A stretch of 64,000 bases of DNA from JAUVKT01 sp942491535 (GTDB taxonomy: Bacteria; Bacteroidota; Bacteroidia; Bacteroidales; VadinHA17): positions 310,001 to 374,000 of the forward strand of contig CALOBV010000006.1 in NCBI GenBank assembly GCA_942491535.1, written 5' to 3'. How positions within the stretch are numbered: the first letter of the stretch is position 1; every line of letters starts with the position of its first letter. The notes below the pieces were generated by a model. That model saw only the letters and a program-made list of their open reading frames with translations. It did no database searches and had not been told where the DNA came from. Below are positions 58,726-64,000 of the stretch, piece after piece. The position numbers were made by a program, and so were the translations under genes.

Positions 58726-60570
58726 TCAAGCCTTTGTTTCAATCATGTCTTCTTCGATCCTCAGGTTCTCAATTATAAAATCCTGTCGGGCAGGAGTATT
58801 TTTTCCCATATAAAACTCGAGAAACTCTCGTATTACATCATCTCGTTTCATCCTCACAGGTTCAAGCCTGATGTTATTGCCTATAAAATATTTAAACTCA
58901 TCCGGGGAAATTTCTCCAAGACCCTTAAATCGGGTTATCTCCGGGTTTGTCCCCAGGGCTTTTATCGCCCTGTCTTTCTCTTTCTCTGAATAACAATATT
59001 TGGTTTCCTTCTTATTTCTCACCCTGAACAGCGGGGTCTGTAAAACATATACATGTCCCTTTCTTACCAGGTCGGGAAAGAATTGAAGAAAGAATGTCAA
59101 AAGCAACAGTCTTATATGCATACCATCTACATCTGCATCGGTTGCTATAACTACATTATTATACCTCAGGTGTTCCAGGCCGTCTTCGATATTCAAAGCT
59201 GCCTGTAGCAGGTTAAATTCTTCGTTTTCGTAAACAATCTTCTTTGTCAGGCCAAAGGAATTAAGCGGTTTGCCCCGCAGGCTGAAAACAGCCTGTGTTT
59301 CCACATCTCTTGATTTGGTTATTGATCCACTGGCTGAATCTCCCTCTGTAATAAATATCGTAGAATTAAGTCTCCTGTCGTGGTTGCTATCATAGTGGAT
59401 TCTACAATCGCGCAATTTCTTATTATGAAGATTAGCCTTCTTTGATCTCTCCCTTGCAAGTTTTTTAATACCTGAGATAGCCTTCCTCTCTTTTTCCGAA
59501 TCAATTATTTTCTTCAGTATTGCATGAGCTGTGTCAGGGTTCTTATGCAGATAATCATCGACGCTCTTCTTGACAAATTCACTTATATAATTTCTCACCG
59601 TTGGTCCACCGGGAGACATATCCCTTGAGCCCAGTTTTGTTTTTGTTTGTGACTCAAAAACCGGTTCTTCTATTTTCACACTCAAAGCCGAAATTATAGA
59701 AGTCCTGACATCAGAAGGATCAAAATCCTTCTTGAAGAAGTCCCTTATTGTTCTTACAAAGGCCTCTCTATATGCAGAAAGGTGTGTTCCTCCCTGGGTG
59801 GTGTTTTGTCCGTTAACAAAACTATAATAATCCTCTCCATAACCTGTACCATGAGTAAAGGCAATCTCAATATCCTCGCCCTTCAGATGAACAATAGGAT
59901 AATGGGCTTCCTTATTCATATTATCTGTCAGCAGGTCGAGCAGGCCATTCTTCGAAAGGAACTTCTCGCCGTTGAAGTTAATAACCAGTCCGGCATTCAG
60001 GTAGACATAGTTCTTCATCATCGATTCCACATACTCTGATATGTAGTGGAAATTTCCAAACATCTCCTTATCAGGCAAGAAACTTATTATTACACCATCG
60101 GTCTCATCAGTGTCCTTCAGTTTAGAATCTTCAATTAGTAAACCTCTTTCAAAAGATACTTCTTTAAGCTTACCCTCCCTTATCGACTTTACTATAAAAG
60201 ATTTTGACAGGGCGTTAACAGCCTTTATTCCAACCCCGTTTAAACCAACAGATTTCTTAAAGGCCTTGGAATCATATTTTGCACCTGTGTTCATTTTGGA
60301 TACCACATCCAGAACCTTCCCGAGTGGGATGCCTCTTCCAAAGTCTCTTACAATAACCTCCCGTTCTGAGATTGTTATATCAATTTTCCTACCATTGCCC
60401 ATCATGAACTCATCAATTGAGTTATCCATGACTTCTTTAATGAGCACATAAATTCCATCGTCGTGCGACGAGCCGTCTCCAAGCTTACCGATATACATAC
60501 CCGGCCTCAGCCTGATATGTTCCCTCCACTCAAGAGTCTTAATGTTCTCTTCTGAATATGTTCCAGTCAT
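58726..60570 (-). CDS. parE: DNA topoisomerase IV subunit B
   Basis: ATPase subunit partner of ParC. From the ATG at 60570 (MTGTYSEENIKTLEWREHIR) it has 614 residues. It has the GHKL ATPase site (IKEVMDNSIDEFMMGNG, IVRDFGRGIPLGKV, KSVGLNGVGIKAVNALS) and the TOPRIM region FITEGDSASGSITKSRDV...ATDADVDGMHIRLLLLTFFLQF. It ends with the typical FKGLGEISPDEFKYFIG and R.D.IREFLEFYMGKN. The frame is open 23 codons further upstream to 60639, but that extension does not match the family and would cover the promoter box at 60587. It precedes parC by 31 bases, so the two are co-transcribed. Confidence 0.93.
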   Translation of the reverse strand: MTGTYSEENIKTLEWREHIRLRPGMYIGKLGDGSSHDDGIYVLIKEVMDNSIDEFMMGNGRKIDITISEREVIVRDFGRGIPLGKVLDVVSKMNTGAKYDSKAFKKSVGLNGVGIKAVNALSKSFIVKSIREGKLKEVSFERGLLIEDSKLKDTDETDGVIISFLPDKEMFGNFHYISEYVESMMKNYVYLNAGLVINFNGEKFLSKNGLLDLLTDNMNKEAHYPIVHLKGEDIEIAFTHGTGYGEDYYSFVNGQNTTQGGTHLSAYREAFVRTIRDFFKKDFDPSDVRTSIISALSVKIEEPVFESQTKTKLGSRDMSPGGPTVRNYISEFVKKSVDDYLHKNPDTAHAILKKIIDSEKERKAISGIKKLARERSKKANLHNKKLRDCRIHYDSNHDRRLNSTIFITEGDSASGSITKSRDVETQAVFSLRGKPLNSFGLTKKIVYENEEFNLLQAALNIEDGLEHLRYNNVVIATDADVDGMHIRLLLLTFFLQFFPDLVRKGHVYVLQTPLFRVRNKKETKYCYSEKEKDRAIKALGTNPEITRFKGLGEISPDEFKYFIGNNIRLEPVRMKRDDVIREFLEFYMGKNTPARQDFIIENLRIEEDMIETKA

Positions 60571-60586
60571 ATTATCGGATTTTGCG

Positions 60587-60594
60587 CAAATATA
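60587..60594 (-). promoter_or_regulatory. Candidate -7 box for the parE-parC-aroK operon
   Basis: Minus-strand TATATTTG matches TAnnTTTG and lies 17 bases upstream of the parE ATG at 60570. It supports that start over the longer reading frame. Confidence 0.5.
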
Positions 60595-60700
60595 ATGAAA
60601 AGAGAGGCTGGTTTTACAGCGATTTTTCAACAATTGCAAAAAGGTTTTTAAGAAGTACCTGAAGTTTGGAGTTTCTACCCTGTCTCGCTCCAGTCACTTC

Positions 60701-62500
60701 TTATATAATGCCCTGTTGTTTCATAAGAAGTGCAGCATTCATTTTTGAGGTAATACCTTGCCTCAGAATGAAATCAAACTTAACCTCTCCCTTATCAATC
60801 TCTATTTCGAAGCAATTATTTGAAACTTTTTCCGGAAATTCTTTTTCGAGTAAGCCAAGTGAAATATCGTGTGTGGCAATAAGTCCGGTTCCTCCCAGTG
60901 AGATTACTTTTTCAAGAAATGCCCTGGAGCCCTCGCTCTTATCTTTCGAATTTGTTCCTTTCAATATTTCGTCAAGGACAAAGAAAGGCCTTGATTCACT
61001 ATTCAATCTCTCTATCAGCCTCCTCAGCCTTTTAAGTTCGGCAAAGAAATAAGATTCCTCCTCTGTGAGCGAATCGCTTGTCCTCATACTGGTAAAAATA
61101 TCAATCGGGGTAAAAACAAACTTACCTGCACACACAGGTGCCCCTACCATTGCAAGTACCATATTAACAGTTACTGTTCTAAGGAAGGTACTTTTACCTG
61201 CCATATTAGCTCCTGTTATTATATTAATTGCTCCCTCTCCCGGTACGAAATAATCGTTTGTGATCCTCTTGGAGGATGGTATAATATGATGTCCCAATTT
61301 TTCTGCGTCCAGGAAGCATGTCCCGTCAGATATCTCAGCGTATACAAAGTCGGGATTATTATTTGCATGGTAGGCCAGGCTGTTTATGGCATCCATCCCT
61401 GCAATTACATCAAACCACACGGGAACCATCTGCGCCATGTTTTTCTTCCATTGCTCAATTCTGATTACGCATTGATAGTCCCATAATAAAAAACCATTCA
61501 GCAATACTCCCATTATCATATTAAGCCTGGAGTCAAAGTAATTTAGGATACGTGAAAGTCTTTTAACAATATCAACTGCCGTGCTTCTTCCTGCTTCAAG
61601 TCCGGCATGCTGTTCTTTCAGGTAGACTGCCTCAAAGTCTTCATTAATAATATGTTCTATCAAAAGACTTACTACCGACAGATATGAGCTTTTCTTTGAA
61701 ACCTTTGCATGGATGCGGTTTAAATGAACAAGATTCAAGCTAACCAGGGATAGATTTGCAAGGAACAAGAAAATGAACCAGATAATGCTAATAAGTGATA
61801 TGGCCCAGAAAACAAATAACAGAATTGTTAATACGGGCAATAAGATAATAAGAGTTTTATATAAACGATTTTCACTAAAGCGAGGCTTCTCCTTCATCCA
61901 ATCTATAAAACTTTCTGTCTCTTTAGCAGAAGTAAGGTTCATCATGCCCAGGGAAGAAAACTTTTGCCGCCAGTCAGTTTTCTCAGATAATTCCCTTATT
62001 GCTTCGCTGCGCTCATAAAGCCTGCCGCTTAGTTTGAAGGGATTCAGCATCCACGATGCCAGCATTTCTTCGCCCCTCTCTGTACAACAACGGTTGACAG
62101 ATTGAAAAACTGAACCCGGACCGAACATATCAATATCGTGTGAAAAATCATGAGATGGATCTGAATATCCTGAACCGCTTCCAAAATCAAGGTAGTCCTC
62201 ATTTATGCTTTTTACTTCACCGGTATTTACTTCAAGCATATTGGAATGATACCTTTTCATCCAAAGCCTGTCTGCATACAATTTCAGGAGCACGCCGAAG
62301 AGCCCTATTGAAAAAACCAACGATAGTGTTCCGGCCAGGATACTCACTTTGGAAAGCACCACAGTTAATGCTGCACCTCCAACAAATACAAGAAGCCTGA
62401 ACAGTGAAAGCCACGAAATGATTTTTTTATCACCGGCCAGAAGTTTCTTGTACTCCTCTATTCTGGACTGGTAAAACTTCAATAAATCTTCTTTTTTCAT
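60701..62500 (-). CDS. Membrane-anchored MutS-family ATPase
   Basis: A 599-residue protein with the MutS C-terminal core but not the mismatch-recognition domain of MutS. Two hydrophobic helical hairpins occur, at about 27-70 (LSLFRLLVFVGGAALTVVL...) and about 205-255 (LIILLPVLTILLFVFWAISLISIIWFIFLFL). A helical lever region follows, and then the ABC-type ATPase with Walker A ITGANMAGKSTFLRT (about residue 430), Walker B FFVLDEILKGTNSKDK, and the switch histidine in LIATHDI. It ends MKQQGII. A mitotic-type repair role is not likely; the family is frequent in Bacteroidota and its role is unknown. It overlaps the upstream gene by four bases (ATGA). Confidence 0.88.
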   Translation of the reverse strand: MKKEDLLKFYQSRIEEYKKLLAGDKKIISWLSLFRLLVFVGGAALTVVLSKVSILAGTLSLVFSIGLFGVLLKLYADRLWMKRYHSNMLEVNTGEVKSINEDYLDFGSGSGYSDPSHDFSHDIDMFGPGSVFQSVNRCCTERGEEMLASWMLNPFKLSGRLYERSEAIRELSEKTDWRQKFSSLGMMNLTSAKETESFIDWMKEKPRFSENRLYKTLIILLPVLTILLFVFWAISLISIIWFIFLFLANLSLVSLNLVHLNRIHAKVSKKSSYLSVVSLLIEHIINEDFEAVYLKEQHAGLEAGRSTAVDIVKRLSRILNYFDSRLNMIMGVLLNGFLLWDYQCVIRIEQWKKNMAQMVPVWFDVIAGMDAINSLAYHANNNPDFVYAEISDGTCFLDAEKLGHHIIPSSKRITNDYFVPGEGAINIITGANMAGKSTFLRTVTVNMVLAMVGAPVCAGKFVFTPIDIFTSMRTSDSLTEEESYFFAELKRLRRLIERLNSESRPFFVLDEILKGTNSKDKSEGSRAFLEKVISLGGTGLIATHDISLGLLEKEFPEKVSNNCFEIEIDKGEVKFDFILRQGITSKMNAALLMKQQGII

Positions 62501-63273
62501 TTCTCAGAATTATCTATTGCCATAACTTTAAAAGACACCCTCCTGCGCATATAATATTCTCCGGTACTATCAAAAATCCACGACCACTCCTGTCTGTTAT
62601 TACCTGCAGGTATCTCACAAAAAATAAGCTGGTTCGTTTCAATTACTGAATCCTTCTCAATATCTATTATTTCTTCTTCAAAATCTGTTATCAGGAGATG
62701 TGGGTAGAGATTCAATAAAGCGATATGAGATGCCTGCACCCTTTTCCTGAATCTTCTATGCTCTTCGATGTTAATATTAGTCTTCTTAATTAAGAAATCA
62801 TTTAAGAGTGTATCTGTCTGTGTAAGCAGGTTAAGCGAAATAATAAGTCCGGGATTGAAATCAAACTTATAAACCGGTATTTCTATCGGGTCGAGGGAGT
62901 CAATTTTCCTCCTGGACAGTTGCCATACCTTATCTATTAAACCTCCGGTAATATCATCCTTAAGAAGTCTTACATTACTATATTGCTTTACCTTTCTTTT
63001 TATCTGAGGAGGATGGTTAATATCAATAAGTGTAATACTTGAGCAAAGATCTGAAAGTTCTTCAAGCGGAACATCAAGCAGCCATCCGCTTCCCAGGATT
63101 GTTACATCAGGCAGCGACAGCTTCTTAACCCTCTCTAAAATATACTCCCTGCATCTTAAAAGATGACTGTCCCATCCGCCCTGTTCTCTTAAGTATCTTC
63201 TTATAATACCTTCCTGGTCGGCCAGGTATCCCATTTTCTTAAGTATCCTGCTATTAGTAATAGATGCCATCAT
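62497..63273 (-). CDS. Rossmann-like (possible methyltransferase) protein, function unknown
   Basis: From the ATG at 63273 it has 258 residues. A central Rossmann-like pattern, VTILGSGWLLDVPLEEL then ITLIDINHPPQIKRKV and VRLLKDDITGG, recalls a SAM-dependent methyltransferase with a GSGW glycine loop and an acidic DIN residue, but no substrate motif is recognised. The C-terminus (WSWIFDSTGEYYMRRRVSFKVMA) is strand-rich. Start choice: a TTG at 63276 also opens the frame, but ATG at 63273 overlaps the lplA stop as TGATG and is preferred. The stop overlaps the MutS-like ATG by four bases, so lplA, this gene and the MutS relative form one translationally coupled unit. Confidence 0.72.
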   Translation of the reverse strand: MMASITNSRILKKMGYLADQEGIIRRYLREQGGWDSHLLRCREYILERVKKLSLPDVTILGSGWLLDVPLEELSDLCSSITLIDINHPPQIKRKVKQYSNVRLLKDDITGGLIDKVWQLSRRKIDSLDPIEIPVYKFDFNPGLIISLNLLTQTDTLLNDFLIKKTNINIEEHRRFRKRVQASHIALLNLYPHLLITDFEEEIIDIEKDSVIETNQLIFCEIPAGNNRQEWSWIFDSTGEYYMRRRVSFKVMAIDNSEK

Positions 63274-64000
63274 CAATAAAAAAATCTATAAATAATATCT
63301 TCAGAGATACCAGGATGGGTTACCGAGATTATCCCAGAAACTTCAGACAGTAAATGTTTCTTACCTATTAATTTTCCTGCTGTTTTCTCCCAATCTGTTT
63401 GGCCTTCAATACTACACTCAGAAATTACACCTCCCCTAACCTCAAGCCTGATTGAAATATTAGCATTATCGTGCTGAAAGTAATTTCTGAATTTATAATC
63501 CGGACCGTATCCAAAATTCCAATCCTCGGTCGAATATTTATTATCAATTAGTTCCTGAATCAATTCAATATCATTCGACGATAAGGTATATCTCTTTACA
63601 TCACCAAATACACCTATTAAATGCTTTTCCAGCTTAATCTTCAATTCTTCTGGATTTTTGAAATTCTTAAGTTTTTCTGATAGGTTGCCCACACCTGTTC
63701 TGTTCGACTGGACTGATCTGCTTATATATTTTCCAGTTCCTGTTTTTAAGGCATCTCTGAGACTATTTAATTCAGAAGAAAATAAGATTGTCCCGTGGTG
63801 CAGCACCCTGTTCTTAAAAACATGCTCAGCATTACCAGAAAATTTGAGACCATCCTCACGTATCTCATTCTTTCCTCCTACGCAGGGAGATAAGCCCTGT
63901 TGCTCAAAAAAACTTATTATTGGCCTGGTATGTTCTATAAAACTCACCTGTTTCCCTTCTTCCCTGTTTCTGATAAATGTGAAATTAATATTACCCTCAT
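63273..64000 (-). CDS. lplA: Lipoate-protein ligase A, 5' end beyond the window
   Basis: Attaches free lipoate (as lipoyl-AMP) to E2 and GcvH lipoyl domains. The frame continues past the right edge of the window, where the minus-strand sequence reads EGNINFTFIRNREEGKQVSF, so a GTG at 63947 that could open the frame is internal. The family pattern is present: SPCVGGKNEIREDGLKFSGNAE, HHGTILFSSELNSLRDAL, YISRSVQSNRTGVGNL (the R-S-V-x-S-x-R-x-x-V motif), then a C-terminal accessory domain (WNFGYGPDYKFRNYFQHDNANISIRLEVRGGVI). The catalytic N-terminal quarter including the usual RRxSGGGTV loop is outside the window. It ends at 63273. Confidence 0.88.
   Translation of the reverse strand, partial: EGNINFTFIRNREEGKQVSFIEHTRPIISFFEQQGLSPCVGGKNEIREDGLKFSGNAEHVFKNRVLHHGTILFSSELNSLRDALKTGTGKYISRSVQSNRTGVGNLSEKLKNFKNPEELKIKLEKHLIGVFGDVKRYTLSSNDIELIQELIDNKYSTEDWNFGYGPDYKFRNYFQHDNANISIRLEVRGGVISECSIEGQTDWEKTAGKLIGKKHLLSEVSGIISVTHPGISEDIIYRFFY

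Overview
The window looks like a chromosomal segment from a Bacteroidota bacterium, most likely order Bacteroidales. The 16S rRNA ends with the CTGGAACACCTCC form usual in this phylum. The -7 promoter element TAnnTTTG recurs upstream of many genes, and Shine-Dalgarno sequences are largely absent. The gene set is also typical: glutamine synthetase III, DUF2851, DUF3109, a membrane-anchored MutS relative, OmpA proteins with PD40 propellers, and a type IX secretion (T9SS) sorting domain. I saw no phage, insertion sequence or CRISPR array. Both window edges cut genes: pnp at the left and lplA at the right.

Layout. 1-7.4 kb (minus strand) carries pnp, rpsO, a K+ channel, DUF2851, pyrF, prfA and purM. 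7.5-16.3 kb carries a secreted M28 peptidase (+), a TPR/PD40/OmpA envelope protein (-), glutamine synthetase III (-, with one frameshift near its C-terminus) and a PpiD-type foldase (+). 16.4-22.2 kb holds a complete rRNA operon on the minus strand (16S, tRNA-Ile, tRNA-Ala, 23S, 5S), with two tandem promoters, boxA sites and a terminator, and repeat-rich DNA beyond its 3' end. 22.4-36.4 kb is mostly plus strand: a polyprenol-phosphate mannosyltransferase-like enzyme, dihydroorotase, a small lipoprotein, aspartokinase (minus), fructose bisphosphatase and mfd. Next comes a tight coaX / outer-membrane barrel / TPR / lptC / small membrane protein / CNNM-CBS operon. 36.5-40 kb (minus) carries an M20 dipeptidase, DUF3109 and gpmI.

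40-54.6 kb (minus) is the most unusual part. It is a probable six-gene operon with gaps of 1-26 bases and one terminator. In transcription order it encodes an NTT/MFS-like transporter fused to a HEAT-type domain, a HAMP-SpoIIE phosphatase, a membrane STAND NTPase with WD40 repeats, an outer-membrane barrel, a propeller-like lipoprotein and a giant T9SS-exported PKD/Ig surface protein. The last two genes are shattered by many frameshifts, and the phosphatase carries two near its end. The distal part is therefore either decaying or badly assembled. I infer a trans-envelope signalling and surface-display module.

54.7-64 kb carries a queuosine-precursor transporter (+) that overlaps shikimate kinase (-), followed by parC and parE, the membrane MutS relative, a Rossmann-like unknown and lplA, all on the minus strand.
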